Positions 52,314 through 61,115 of a stretch of 64,000 nt of DNA are shown in pieces. Source of the stretch: Bacteroidetes bacterium GWF2_41_31. Lineage in GTDB: Bacteria; Bacteroidota; Bacteroidia; Bacteroidales; F082. The notes beneath the pieces were generated by a model. It saw only the letters and a list, made by a program, of their open reading frames with translations, did no database searches and was not told the DNA's origin. Position 1 is the stretch's first letter. Each line of letters starts with the position of its first letter. The stretch spans positions 1-64,000 of the forward strand of contig MEOL01000028.1 of the NCBI GenBank assembly GCA_001769215.1, read 5' to 3'. Made by a program: the position numbers and the translations under genes.

Positions 52314-52366
52314 CTCCTTTATCCTGTTAATTGTTTAACACTTGAAAATTTATAATCAATTTAAAT

Positions 52367-52374
52367 TAGTTTTG
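52367..52374 (+). promoter_or_regulatory. TAnnTTTG promoter box for the hyp operon
   Basis: TAGTTTTG, with an upstream TTG at 52342-52344, 17 nt before the hypF ATG. The hox and hyp boxes face away from each other about 54 nt apart, so a common regulator could act on both. Confidence 0.6.
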
Positions 52375-52391
52375 CCGCGTAATTGAGGAAA

Positions 52392-54650
52392 ATGATAGTC
52401 ACTAAAAAGATTGAAATAAAAGGTTTGGTACAGGGTGTTGGATTTCGTCCGGCCATTTACCGGATCGCGATGAATCACCTAATAAAAGGTACGGTAGAAA
52501 ACACAAATGCCGGAGTGATCATTGTGGCTGAGGGGTTAGAAGAGCAAGTTGACACCTTTATTAGTGTATTACCCGATGAAGTTCCGTTGGCGGCCTCCAT
52601 CAACTCCTTAAAGGTAGAAAGCCTTGCGTTTCAAAACTTTTCAGATTTCCGGATAATAAAGAGCAGCTCATTCTCCGACGAGATAACCGAGGTGAGCCCC
52701 GATATCGCCGTTTGCGAGGCTTGTTTAGATGACTTGAAACATCAATCACACAGAATAAACTACCCTTTAATCAATTGCACCAATTGCGGTCCACGGTTTA
52801 CCATTATCAAATCACTGCCTTACGACAGACCTTTGACTACGATGGCTCCTTTCGCGATGTGTCCAACCTGTCGGGCAGAATATACGGATGTCCTGAACAG
52901 GCGTTTTCACGCACAACCCGTGGCTTGTAATACCTGTGGCCCGCGTTACACCTTACATACCCATCACCATCAATTGAATAATTTTGTTCAATTGGTAACT
53001 GAAGCAGCCCGACTGATCGATTCAGGCAAGCTGTTGGCCATTAAAGGGATGGGTGGATTTCACCTGGCGTGCAATGCATTGGATCAAGAGGCTGTTTTAA
53101 AAATGCGTGAATTGAAATGCCGGGAAGGAAAGCCATTCGCTCTTATGGTTCTCAACCTGACAGTGGCCGAACAATTGGTTGTCCTGGGTGAAGAAGAACG
53201 GCGATTATTAACTAGTTGGCACCGCCCCATTGTGTTGGCCACCAGCAAAGGAATTCTCCCGGATGAAGTAGCAACAGGGCTTAATTCTATTGGGATCATG
53301 CTTCCCTACATGCCCTTTCATCACTTGCTTTTTGAACAACTGAGAACCGATGTACTGGTGCTCACCAGTGGTAATTTCTCCGATGAGCCCATTATCACAC
53401 AAAATGAAGAAGGTATCAAGGCATTTTTAGATAAAACCGCAGCTGTTATTTGTTATAATCGTGAAATAGTTAACAGAACTGATGATTCAGTGGCATTTGT
53501 TGTGAATCGCAAACCGCGACTTATACGGCGTTCAAGAGGTTATGCACCATCGCCAGTTAATCTCAATCTTCAAACGGAAGGAATCTTTGCCGCCGGTGCC
53601 GAACTGGTCAATTGCTTTGCCATAGGAAAGGGACAACAGGCCATCATGAGCCAACATATTGGAGATTTGAAGAACATGGAAACCTTCGATTTCTACCGGG
53701 AATCGGTAGAACGATTTAGTCATTTATTTCGTTTTGTACCTGCTTTGGTAGTTGCAGATCTTCATCCCGACTATCTCTCCACCCGGTATGCTGAACAAAT
53801 GAGCATTCCGCTTATGTTGGTGCAACATCACCACGCGCACATGGCATCCTGCATGGCTGAACACGGTTTGAATGAAAAAGTGATAGGAATATGTTTTGAT
53901 GGTACTGGCTTGGGAAACGATGGTCATATCTGGGGTGGTGAATTTCTTTATGGAGATTTACTTGATTTTGAGCGTTTTTCGCACTTCGAGTACATCCCTC
54001 AACCGGGAGGTGATGCCGTTACCAAGCATCCGTGGAGAATGATGGTTTCCTATCTGGTTCATTATTTTGGTACGGCTATTTTTGAGGAATACCCATTCAT
54101 TTTAGAAGGCATTGATAAAAATGAGTTTAACCTGTTGGTTTCGATGATAAACAATCAAATTAATACTCCCCTCACCTCGAGTGCGGGTCGGTTGTTCGAT
54201 GCCGTTTCCGCCTTACTGGGGATTTGCCGTCATGCTGCTTATCATGCCGAAGCCCCTATGCAGCTTGAAGCAGCCGTTGATCCTGATATAAATTCGGTAT
54301 ATTCCTGGGTTCCGGGATCGTTTATTGGATTCAAACCTCTTTTCCGACAAATTCTTATTGATTTATCCTCCGGTATGCCTGTCGGGGAAATTTCGGGTAA
54401 ATTCCATAACACCTTGGTTGATGTGGTTGTTTCGACTGCTAAAACGATGCGTACTAAATTGAACACCAACATAGTAGTGTTATCCGGAGGTAGCTTTCAG
54501 AATAGAATACTCCTTCAAAAAACAGAAAACAAACTAAAAGAATGTAATTTTGCTGTTTATTCGCAGGAGCAGGTTCCATCAAATGACGGTGGAATTGCGT
54601 TGGGGCAGTTGACTGTTGCTGCTCAACGCCGATTGCATAACCGACTTTAA
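52392..54650 (+). CDS. hypF: Carbamoyltransferase HypF
   Basis: Makes the cyanide ligands of the NiFe site from carbamoyl phosphate. The 752-residue protein has an acylphosphatase domain (GLVQGVGFRPAIYRIA near 14), two Cys zinc fingers (CEACLDDL, CTNCGPRF, CPTCRAEY, CNTCGPRY, about 108-185), a YrdC-like domain (LAIKGMGGFHLACNA near 218) and a Kae1-like carbamoyl transferase domain (GICFDGTGLGNDG near 500, LSGGSFQNRILLQ near 700). The ATG at 52392 was preferred over the TTG at 52383. hypC follows after 22 nt. Confidence 0.96.
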   Translation: MIVTKKIEIKGLVQGVGFRPAIYRIAMNHLIKGTVENTNAGVIIVAEGLEEQVDTFISVLPDEVPLAASINSLKVESLAFQNFSDFRIIKSSSFSDEITEVSPDIAVCEACLDDLKHQSHRINYPLINCTNCGPRFTIIKSLPYDRPLTTMAPFAMCPTCRAEYTDVLNRRFHAQPVACNTCGPRYTLHTHHHQLNNFVQLVTEAARLIDSGKLLAIKGMGGFHLACNALDQEAVLKMRELKCREGKPFALMVLNLTVAEQLVVLGEEERRLLTSWHRPIVLATSKGILPDEVATGLNSIGIMLPYMPFHHLLFEQLRTDVLVLTSGNFSDEPIITQNEEGIKAFLDKTAAVICYNREIVNRTDDSVAFVVNRKPRLIRRSRGYAPSPVNLNLQTEGIFAAGAELVNCFAIGKGQQAIMSQHIGDLKNMETFDFYRESVERFSHLFRFVPALVVADLHPDYLSTRYAEQMSIPLMLVQHHHAHMASCMAEHGLNEKVIGICFDGTGLGNDGHIWGGEFLYGDLLDFERFSHFEYIPQPGGDAVTKHPWRMMVSYLVHYFGTAIFEEYPFILEGIDKNEFNLLVSMINNQINTPLTSSAGRLFDAVSALLGICRHAAYHAEAPMQLEAAVDPDINSVYSWVPGSFIGFKPLFRQILIDLSSGMPVGEISGKFHNTLVDVVVSTAKTMRTKLNTNIVVLSGGSFQNRILLQKTENKLKECNFAVYSQEQVPSNDGGIALGQLTVAAQRRLHNRL

Positions 54651-54672
54651 TATAATTGTTTAAAATGAAGAT

Positions 54673-54942
54673 ATGTGTTTAAGTATACCGGCACGGGTAG
54701 ATGAAATTGAAGGCAATTCGGCTATTTGCACCGTGGGAAATTCAAGTTATAAGGCCAGCCTCGAATTGTTAACCCCTGAAGAAGTGCAGGTTGGAGATTA
54801 CGTATTGATACACACCGGATTTGCAATTCAGAAATTGGATGAAGTGGATGCCATGGAAACATTAAAGACATTCAACGACTTTAAAACACTTAATGAACAG
54901 ATGGATCAGGAAGAAAAAGACAACAATACTCATCTGATATAA
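54673..54942 (+). CDS. hypC: HypC/HybG-type hydrogenase assembly chaperone
   Basis: An 89-residue protein starting MCLSIPARVDEI with the essential Cys2 that holds the Fe(CN)2CO unit with HypD and delivers it to the HoxH precursor. The beta-barrel part includes VGDYVLIHTGFAIQKLDEVDA. Slightly acidic C-terminal tail. It starts 22 nt after hypF and 5 nt before hypD. Confidence 0.95.
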   Translation: MCLSIPARVDEIEGNSAICTVGNSSYKASLELLTPEEVQVGDYVLIHTGFAIQKLDEVDAMETLKTFNDFKTLNEQMDQEEKDNNTHLI

Positions 54943-54947
54943 TTGCC

Positions 54948-56027
54948 ATGAAATACATTGATGAATATCGCGACAAAGGGCTCGTCAGACTATTTGCCGA
55001 AGAAATAAAAAAAATTTCCACCAAACATGTAAAACTGATGGAGGTCTGTGGTGGACACACCATGTCCATTCAGAAATTCGGAATCCCTGACTTGCTCCCT
55101 TCAACCGTTGAACTTATTTCTGGACCCGGATGCCCTGTTTGTGTAACCAGCCGCGGTTATATCGATCAGGCCATTGCCTATTGCCGTTTGGCCGATGTCA
55201 TTATTGCCACTTATGGTGATTTGATCCGTGTTCCGGGCTCCACCTCTAGTCTGGAGAAAGAAAGAGCGCTAGGTGCCGATATCAGAATTGTTTACTCCGT
55301 TTTGGATGCCCTGATAATCGCCAGGGAAAACAGAAGTAAAAAAGTAGTTTTTCTGGGTATCGGTTTCGAAACCACCGCTCCGGGTTCCGCGGCCGCAATC
55401 ATTAAAGCCAGTATGGCCGGACTTCGCAATTTTTATGTCTATAGTGCCCATAAGGTAATGCCACCCGCCATGGAAGCACTCATTGACGAAGGTGTTCAAA
55501 TAAATGGATATCTCGGGCCAGGACACGTGAGTACCATCACCGGGGAAAAAATATATTACGACATCCCAAAAAAGTATGGTTTAGGTGTGGTAATCAGCGG
55601 GTTTGAACCTGTTGACGTCATGCAAAGCATCCTTATGCTGGTGCAACAAATTGAGAGCAATCAACCAAAAGTTGAAATTCAATACACCCGTGTAGTAAAA
55701 CCGGAGGGAAATATAAAAGCGCAGCAGATGTTGGAAGAGGTTTTTGAACCCCGGGACGATTGGTGGCGAGGATTGGGTGTTTTAAAGGACAGCGGACTGA
55801 AGATCAGGGAAAACTATCAAGCACATGATGCCGAGAAAATGATTGAGGTAGTTGTTGAAAAAACCATTGAGCCCAAAGGTTGTATTTGTGGACTAATCCT
55901 CAAAGGGATAAAAAAGCCCAAAGACTGCAAACTTTTTGGAACTGTTTGTACCCCCTCCGACCCGGTAGGCTCGTGCATGGTTTCGAACGAGGGATCGTGT
56001 GCTGCATTTTATATGTACAACAGGTAA
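54948..56027 (+). CDS. hypD: Hydrogenase formation protein HypD
   Basis: Scaffold on which iron, CO and CN are assembled. The 359-residue protein has MEVCGGHTMSI (Cys near 26-30), GPGCPVC (near 54), GFETTAPGSAAAI (near 133), GPGHVSTITG (near 186) and C-terminal cysteines for the [4Fe-4S] cluster (GCICG and CKLFGTVCTPSDPVGSCMVSNEGSC). All the residues needed are present. It lies between hypC and hypE. Confidence 0.96.
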   Translation: MKYIDEYRDKGLVRLFAEEIKKISTKHVKLMEVCGGHTMSIQKFGIPDLLPSTVELISGPGCPVCVTSRGYIDQAIAYCRLADVIIATYGDLIRVPGSTSSLEKERALGADIRIVYSVLDALIIARENRSKKVVFLGIGFETTAPGSAAAIIKASMAGLRNFYVYSAHKVMPPAMEALIDEGVQINGYLGPGHVSTITGEKIYYDIPKKYGLGVVISGFEPVDVMQSILMLVQQIESNQPKVEIQYTRVVKPEGNIKAQQMLEEVFEPRDDWWRGLGVLKDSGLKIRENYQAHDAEKMIEVVVEKTIEPKGCICGLILKGIKKPKDCKLFGTVCTPSDPVGSCMVSNEGSCAAFYMYNR

Positions 56028-56048
56028 CCTTAAAAATGAAATGGAAAC

Positions 56049-57068
56049 ATGAAAAAAAACGAAACGATACTTTTAGGTCATGGCAGTGGTGGAAAAATGA
56101 CACATGACCTCATCGATCAACTATTTGCCCGTTATTTTGACAATCCCATACTGCGACAACAAAGTGATTCGGCCATACTGGATTTTAGCACCGGAAAACT
56201 TGCGTTTACCACCGACTCGTTTGTTGTAGACCCGGTATTCTTCCCCGGTGGCAATATCGGGCATCTGGCAGTGGCCGGAACGGTAAACGATATGGCTGTA
56301 TCAGGAGCCGTTCCATTATACCTGAGTGCAGGATTTATCCTCGAAGAGGGTTTTCCCATGGAAAGTCTTGAAATCATTGTAAGATCCATGGCCGAAGAAG
56401 CAAAAAAAGCAGGCGTAAGTATCGTGACCGGTGATACGAAAGTAGTGAACCGTGGCCAATGCGACAAGTTATTTATCAACACGTCCGGTATTGGGCGACT
56501 GGAACCTGAATATGAACACATCAGTAGTGGAATTAATATACGTCCCGGCGACAAGATAATAATCAACGGGAGTATTGGCGATCATGGTATGGCCATTATG
56601 TCAGCGAGAAATGAGCTCAAAATCACTACAAAAATTGAATCGGACTGCGCCTGTCTAAACCACCTGATTAGTGAATCCATCATGGGATGCCGACAGATCA
56701 GGTTTATGCGCGATGCCACGCGTGGAGGTTTGGGAACCGTAGTTGCCGAACTGGTAAAAGGTAAATCCTTCGGACTAAAAATTGATGAAACCAAACTTCA
56801 GATCAGAGAAAATGTACGGGGTCTATGTGAAATGCTTGGTTTTGATCCTCTTTATGTTGCCAATGAAGGAAAAGTAGTAATGGTAGCAGGAGCTGACGAG
56901 GCTGGCGGAATACTTAAACGCATGAAGCAACATCCTTTGGGTACAGAAGCATCCATTATTGGTGAAATCACCACTGAACATCAGGGTATAGCCTGGCTCG
57001 AAACAGTGATAGGTGGTAAACGCATCATTGATATGTTATCAGGAAATCAACTGCCTCGAATCTGTTAG
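56049..57068 (+). CDS. hypE: Carbamoyl-phosphate dehydratase HypE
   Basis: Dehydrates the thiocarbamate on its own C-terminal Cys to thiocyanate, the CN donor. The 339-residue AIR-synthase-fold protein has GHGSGGKM at the start, TTDSFVVDPVFFPGGNIG (near 58), AGTVNDMAVSGA and DTKVVNRG, and ends with PRIC, the reactive C-terminal cysteine. It starts 21 nt after hypD. Its stop overlaps the end of the convergent zinc-ribbon gene by 4 nt. Confidence 0.96.
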   Translation: MKKNETILLGHGSGGKMTHDLIDQLFARYFDNPILRQQSDSAILDFSTGKLAFTTDSFVVDPVFFPGGNIGHLAVAGTVNDMAVSGAVPLYLSAGFILEEGFPMESLEIIVRSMAEEAKKAGVSIVTGDTKVVNRGQCDKLFINTSGIGRLEPEYEHISSGINIRPGDKIIINGSIGDHGMAIMSARNELKITTKIESDCACLNHLISESIMGCRQIRFMRDATRGGLGTVVAELVKGKSFGLKIDETKLQIRENVRGLCEMLGFDPLYVANEGKVVMVAGADEAGGILKRMKQHPLGTEASIIGEITTEHQGIAWLETVIGGKRIIDMLSGNQLPRIC

Positions 57069-57466
57069 TCGCCGTAATGTTCGTAAAATTTAGCAAGTTC
57101 GGTAGACAGGTCATTAAATGCAACATAATGGTTTGAGCATCCCCGGCGTGAACAAATTGTTACACGGCCACCAACACGCAGAACGAAGGAAACCATGGGA
57201 GCCCCGCAGAGTTTACACTCCTCGTTAACCAACAATTCCTTGTTACAATGCGGGCAATAAAAATCTACAATTTCGCCCTCTTTAATTTCTAACGACGAAA
57301 CATGATCGAAACATTCGTACACGGAACACAGGTTAATGGTTCCCCGGTCTTCGACAGAGACTACATTCAATTTTACAGATGGATGACCACTGAGTTGTAC
57401 CTTTTCATCCATCAGCGAGGATAAGCAATGTGGACATTCAACTGTCATGGAAATGTGTTTTCTCAT
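57065..57466 (-). CDS. Zinc-ribbon-rich protein in the hyp cluster
   Basis: A 133-residue protein with ten cysteines in a regular plan. Module 1: C11-P-H-C14 with C47-x4-C52 and H55. A lone CPHC at 71-74. Module 2: C84-x2-C87 with C105-x4-C110 and H113. The CSVYECFDH and CSRRGCSNH pieces match, so the protein looks like an internal duplication with two zinc sites. It is not HypA: it does not start MHE and has no CxxC-x12-CxxC pair. It sits convergent to hypE in the hydrogenase region. Role unknown; a metal or redox helper for hydrogenase is inferred from place only. Confidence 0.7.
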   Translation of the reverse strand: MRKHISMTVECPHCLSSLMDEKVQLSGHPSVKLNVVSVEDRGTINLCSVYECFDHVSSLEIKEGEIVDFYCPHCNKELLVNEECKLCGAPMVSFVLRVGGRVTICSRRGCSNHYVAFNDLSTELAKFYEHYGD

Positions 57467-57810
57467 AGTTGATATTTTTATATAAATACTTTTGCTAAAA
57501 TAGCGATTAAATGAAGCTAAGTCAACAGCAGCATGTAATCAAGAATTGATACAAATAATGAAAATGACACCGGTTGATGTCCATTTTATCGACAATATAT
57601 CTAATTGTAAACCTGGAATAATCCTTCATGATTGATGCACCAATGTTCTAAAAACCCGGCACCGGAATTCAACAAACTATTCTGCCATTGTATGCCGGCT
57701 GATGCTATTTATTACCTTTGCGACAATAAAATGATATTGATGGGTTGTTACAAGTCGGTGGCTTCCATCAATCAATGGACAATAATTATTTGAATATTAA
57801 TACCATTATT
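57467..57810. promoter_or_regulatory. 344-nt gap before hypB with two plus-strand promoter boxes
   Basis: No long ORF. Plus-strand -7 boxes are at 57487-57494 (TACTTTTG) and 57713-57720 (TACCTTTG, with TTG at 57688-57690). The second, 90 nt before the hypB ATG, is the more likely hypB promoter. A 25-codon ORF (starting near 57559, MKMTPVDVHFIDNI...) lies between them and has no known relatives. Confidence 0.4.
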
Positions 57811-58614
57811 ATGTGCGGAACATGCGGCTGTGGCGAAGACGACCACATTTCTTATACCAAACCGGGAACCCCTCACCAGCATGATACAGAGGGTCATCAT
57901 CATGACCATGAACACGGACACTCCCATACTCATGACCAACCGGGAGATCACCAACATCCACATCGCCATGAAATAAGGCTCGAACTGGACATTCTTTCGA
58001 AAAACAACCTCACAGCACAACGCAATAGAGGTTATTTTGAAGCCCTCAATATACTGGCTCTTAACCTGGTCAGTTCACCCGGATCAGGAAAAACCAGTTT
58101 ATTGGAGCGAACCATTAAAGAACAAAAGGGGAATCACCAATTTTACATTATTGAGGGCGACCAACAAACATCAAATGATGCCGATCGGATTGATGCGGCT
58201 GGGGCACCGGTAATTCAGATAAATACAGGAAACGGATGCCATCTGGATGCCAAAATGATTCATGTGGCCACAAAAAAGTTGGAAGTCGCGAAGGACTCAA
58301 TTCTATTTATTGAAAATGTGGGCAACCTGGTTTGCCCTTCTTTGTTCGATTTAGGCGAAGCCAAACGCGTTGTTATCATCAGTACTACCGAAGGTGATGA
58401 CAAGCCCGTTAAATACCCGACCATGTTTCAATCGGCACAATTATGTATTATCAACAAAACCGATTTGCTCCCCTATGTGGATTTTAGCATGAAGAAATGC
58501 CGGGAATTGGCTTCACGCGTTAATCATCACCTGGAATTCATCGAGCTATCGGTAAAAACTGGTGAAGGCATGCATCAATGGTACGATTGGCTTAACAAAC
58601 AATCAGCCAGGTAA
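57811..58614 (+). CDS. hypB: Hydrogenase nickel-incorporation GTPase HypB
   Basis: Inserts nickel into HoxH using GTP. The 267-residue protein begins MCGTCGCGEDD (the N-terminal CxxCGC nickel site), followed by a His-rich stretch (about residues 25-55, roughly 17 His in 30 residues) for nickel storage, then the GTPase core: P-loop SSPGSGKT (near 92), ENVGNLVCP (near 170), TTEGDDKP (near 195), and NKTDLLPY (near 218). The ATG at 57811 starts exactly at MCGTCG. The gene lies apart from hypFCDE, after its own promoter gap, and no hypA is in the window. Confidence 0.95.
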   Translation: MCGTCGCGEDDHISYTKPGTPHQHDTEGHHHDHEHGHSHTHDQPGDHQHPHRHEIRLELDILSKNNLTAQRNRGYFEALNILALNLVSSPGSGKTSLLERTIKEQKGNHQFYIIEGDQQTSNDADRIDAAGAPVIQINTGNGCHLDAKMIHVATKKLEVAKDSILFIENVGNLVCPSLFDLGEAKRVVIISTTEGDDKPVKYPTMFQSAQLCIINKTDLLPYVDFSMKKCRELASRVNHHLEFIELSVKTGEGMHQWYDWLNKQSAR

Positions 58615-58660
58615 AAACAGGAGTTTATTATGATGTTCTTTTGCCATATCTGTAATTCAT

Positions 58661-58668
58661 TATCTTTG
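58661..58668 (+). promoter_or_regulatory. TAnnTTTG promoter box for cdaA
   Basis: TATCTTTG with a TTG 17 nt upstream at 58641-58643, 16 nt before the TTG start of cdaA. Confidence 0.6.
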
Positions 58669-58684
58669 ATTAAAAACTGAACCC

Positions 58685-59473
58685 TTGAATTTGCTTTTTA
58701 TCAACATACGCATACTTGACCTTGTAGACATCCTGCTGGTAGCAGCACTCTTATTCACGCTTTATAAGATGTTAAAAGGGACGGTAGCCATCAATATTTT
58801 TCTTGGATTGGTGGCCTTGTTTCTCATATGGCAACTGGTTACTGCCATACAAATGAAGTTGCTTTCGCAGATATTAGGAGCCTTTATTTCAGTCGGTTTG
58901 GTGGCATTAATCATTATTTTTCAACCCGAAATCCGACAGTTTTTGCTGGCGTTGGGAACACCTTACTTCTTTCGCCGATATGGCAAAAAGTTCCACTTTC
59001 TTAAATTTGCCTTTAAAGAAAAAACAGATATTAACCTCGACCCGCTTTTAGTGGCATGCAAGCACATGGCTTCAACAAAAACCGGGGCTCTAATTGTGAT
59101 CACCCGACAAAACGAATTGGCTCAATTTGTAAGAACCGGACAGGAGATTAATTCAAACTTGTCGTCCTCCCTGATTGAAAATATATTCTTCAAAAACAGT
59201 CCGCTTCACGATGGAGCCATGATTATTACGGCCAATCACATAAAAGCAGCAGGCTGTATCTTGCCGGTATCGAAAAAACAGGTAAACCGCCATGTCGGAT
59301 TACGCCACAGGGCCGCCATCGGTATTAGTGAAGTGAGCGATTCTATCGCGGTGGTAGTTTCAGAAGAAACAGGCAATATTGCTTATGCCATGCATGGAGA
59401 AATAACCTACTTGGTTTCTGTACAGGACCTTCAGGAAATGTTGGTAGAAGAATTGGGACTTGAGATGGAGTAA
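58685..59473 (+). CDS. cdaA: Diadenylate cyclase (CdaA)
   Basis: Makes c-di-AMP from two ATP. The 262-residue protein has three N-terminal membrane helices (about 10-32, 38-55, 58-80) and the DAC domain with SPLHDGAMII (DGA, near 175) and GLRHRAAIG (RHR, near 207), the two catalytic motifs. In most Bacteroidota it is adjacent to folP; here it is not, being next to hypB. The start is a TTG at 58685; no ATG occurs before the first membrane helix. Confidence 0.92.
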   Translation: MNLLFINIRILDLVDILLVAALLFTLYKMLKGTVAINIFLGLVALFLIWQLVTAIQMKLLSQILGAFISVGLVALIIIFQPEIRQFLLALGTPYFFRRYGKKFHFLKFAFKEKTDINLDPLLVACKHMASTKTGALIVITRQNELAQFVRTGQEINSNLSSSLIENIFFKNSPLHDGAMIITANHIKAAGCILPVSKKQVNRHVGLRHRAAIGISEVSDSIAVVVSEETGNIAYAMHGEITYLVSVQDLQEMLVEELGLEME

Positions 59474-59609
59474 TATCTGAAAGTTCAAAGAATTAAAAGT
59501 TCCTCGAATTAAAACTTATTGTAGATCATCATGATTGCTTCCTGTCCATTTCTTTCTCTAATCCATCAGGTTCAAGCACAACTTAACGAACATGAATGAA
59601 GTACCTTTT

Positions 59610-60665
59610 TTAATTCCTCCTGCCTATTTTCGTGGTAATGGTTTGTCCGTTATGAAACTTTAATAAAGCCACATAGGTTCCTGCCGGTAGTTGATCCATG
59701 TGCAGGGTCACCTGTCCGGGAACAATCTCCAAGTCAACCTCCATCAACGATCCGGACATATTGTAAAGCGATACATTCTGCAAGGACATTGTTGCTGGAA
59801 AAGTAATCATGGCCTCACGATCAGCCGGATTGGGATAACAATGAATTTGATCAGCTGAAATTTCGTTTTGCCCGACTGTATAGCTGTTTAAAAAGGCGAT
59901 GCTCGTCACTTCCTGGGTCGGTCGATCCACATCAATAGAACAAAGTGTAAAACCTGCTCCAACATCGTCCGTCCACCAATTGTAGGTATCTATTTCATCA
60001 ACGGAGCTGGAGAGCAAAATCCAATTTCCAAAAAAATGCATCCAAATACTGTCCCTCACTGTTTTCTCTTCTTTTTGGCGAAGCGCGCTAAACGTCCCAA
60101 TGGGAAGCACCATCGTACCCCAGGCATCTACAGTGAGGTTCTCGGTGGTGCTTGATTTGTATTTAACGGAGTCCACGCCTGGTAAAGAATTATCCGCTAT
60201 CTTAATCTGCATGCTGTACTGCTCCTGGCGAGTATTGCCATAGCTTTCCGGAAAGTCGAGATAAATATTGGGAGGAACCACGCTCATAGTAACGAAACCA
60301 TAGTTTTCAACGGTTGCGGCTACTCCAATATTTGAAAATATGCTGTTGGTGCGATTGAAATAGGCATAGGAGTCAGAAGAAACGATTCCAATGGCAAAGT
60401 TGGCCATGGGAAAGGCATCCCCATAAGGAGTATCCGATGGCAACATAAGGCTCACGATATCCGTATCCTGAACGCTCAGAGCGCTGAAATCCCAGAGTTT
60501 ATTCGTGCCGGGTTCACCGGGTGTAATCTGTGCTGCATTGGTGGAATCATACGCCATCAGGATTTCGGTTCCGGCAGGCGCCAAAGCGTTGTTGGTGATG
60601 GTAATCTGGGCAGAAACAACGGAGACTGCCATCAGGGCTGTTAGTGTTAAAAGTAGTGTTTTCAT
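59610..60665 (-). CDS. Type IX secretion cargo protein with C-terminal sorting domain
   Basis: A 351-residue exported protein with a signal peptide (MKTLLLTLTALMAVSVVSAQ) and a C-terminal type A T9SS sorting domain (about residues 275-351) that starts CYPNPADREAMITFP and ends in TTKIGRRN, so the protein is exported through the T9SS and anchored at the cell surface. The middle (ITNNALAPAGTEILM; GTNKLWDFSALSVQDTDIV) is beta-rich without known catalytic motifs. The ATG at 60665 was chosen because the upstream extension lacks signal character. It lies 4 nt after the Dabb gene. Confidence 0.85.
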   Translation of the reverse strand: MKTLLLTLTALMAVSVVSAQITITNNALAPAGTEILMAYDSTNAAQITPGEPGTNKLWDFSALSVQDTDIVSLMLPSDTPYGDAFPMANFAIGIVSSDSYAYFNRTNSIFSNIGVAATVENYGFVTMSVVPPNIYLDFPESYGNTRQEQYSMQIKIADNSLPGVDSVKYKSSTTENLTVDAWGTMVLPIGTFSALRQKEEKTVRDSIWMHFFGNWILLSSSVDEIDTYNWWTDDVGAGFTLCSIDVDRPTQEVTSIAFLNSYTVGQNEISADQIHCYPNPADREAMITFPATMSLQNVSLYNMSGSLMEVDLEIVPGQVTLHMDQLPAGTYVALLKFHNGQTITTKIGRRN

Positions 60666-60669
60666 AGTT

Positions 60670-60969
60670 TTACAATTTAATAAAATAATCCACCACGGTT
60701 GAATTTGCAACCAGAGGTTTTAAATAATTTAAAATTGCCACATGTTCAGGATGGATACGATAAGCTTCAAGACCTTCTTTATTTTCAAAATCGGCAGTCA
60801 ATACCAAATCATACGCGGCGTGGCTTGTGTTAAGATTGATTCCTGTCTCCATTCTCTTCAGTGAAACAACGGTATCCGGAAGGTTATTTAACAGGGAAGC
60901 TACTTGCCGTGCACTTTTGTCCCTGGTTTCCCTGTCAGCAAATTTCATCATCACGATATGTCTTAGCAT
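60670..60969 (-). CDS. Dabb (stress-responsive alpha/beta barrel) domain protein
   Basis: A 99-residue single Dabb domain beginning MLRHIVMMKFADRETRD, with SLKRMETGINLNTSHAAYDLVL (near 40) and a His-Pro pair (IHPEHVAIL) near the end. Such ferredoxin-like dimers bind small ligands; function unknown. The ATG at 60969 was chosen because MLRHIV is the usual family start; the frame continues 20 residues upstream. It precedes the T9SS cargo gene on the same strand, 4 nt apart. Confidence 0.85.
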   Translation of the reverse strand: MLRHIVMMKFADRETRDKSARQVASLLNNLPDTVVSLKRMETGINLNTSHAAYDLVLTADFENKEGLEAYRIHPEHVAILNYLKPLVANSTVVDYFIKL

Positions 60970-61063
60970 GGCTTTGTTTTTTAATATCAACTCATCCATT
61001 CCGGGAAGGTCAGAAGTAAAAACCACCACAAAGATATAACAATAATATTCAAATAATCATAAC

Positions 61064-61095
61064 AAAAAAAGGCTTGCAATAAATAATTGCAAGCC
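61064..61095 (-). terminator. Intrinsic terminator after sucD
   Basis: On the minus strand GGCTTGCAAT pairs perfectly with ATTGCAAGCC over a 5-nt loop (TATTT), followed by seven T. It lies 21 nt after the sucD stop codon. Confidence 0.9.
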
Positions 61096-61115
61096 CCTTA
61101 ACTATTTTCACCTGA

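Noticed and set aside
57065-57466. HypA nickel chaperone
   Set aside because: The protein lacks the N-terminal Met-His-Glu and the HypA zinc spacing; its cysteine plan is different and duplicated.
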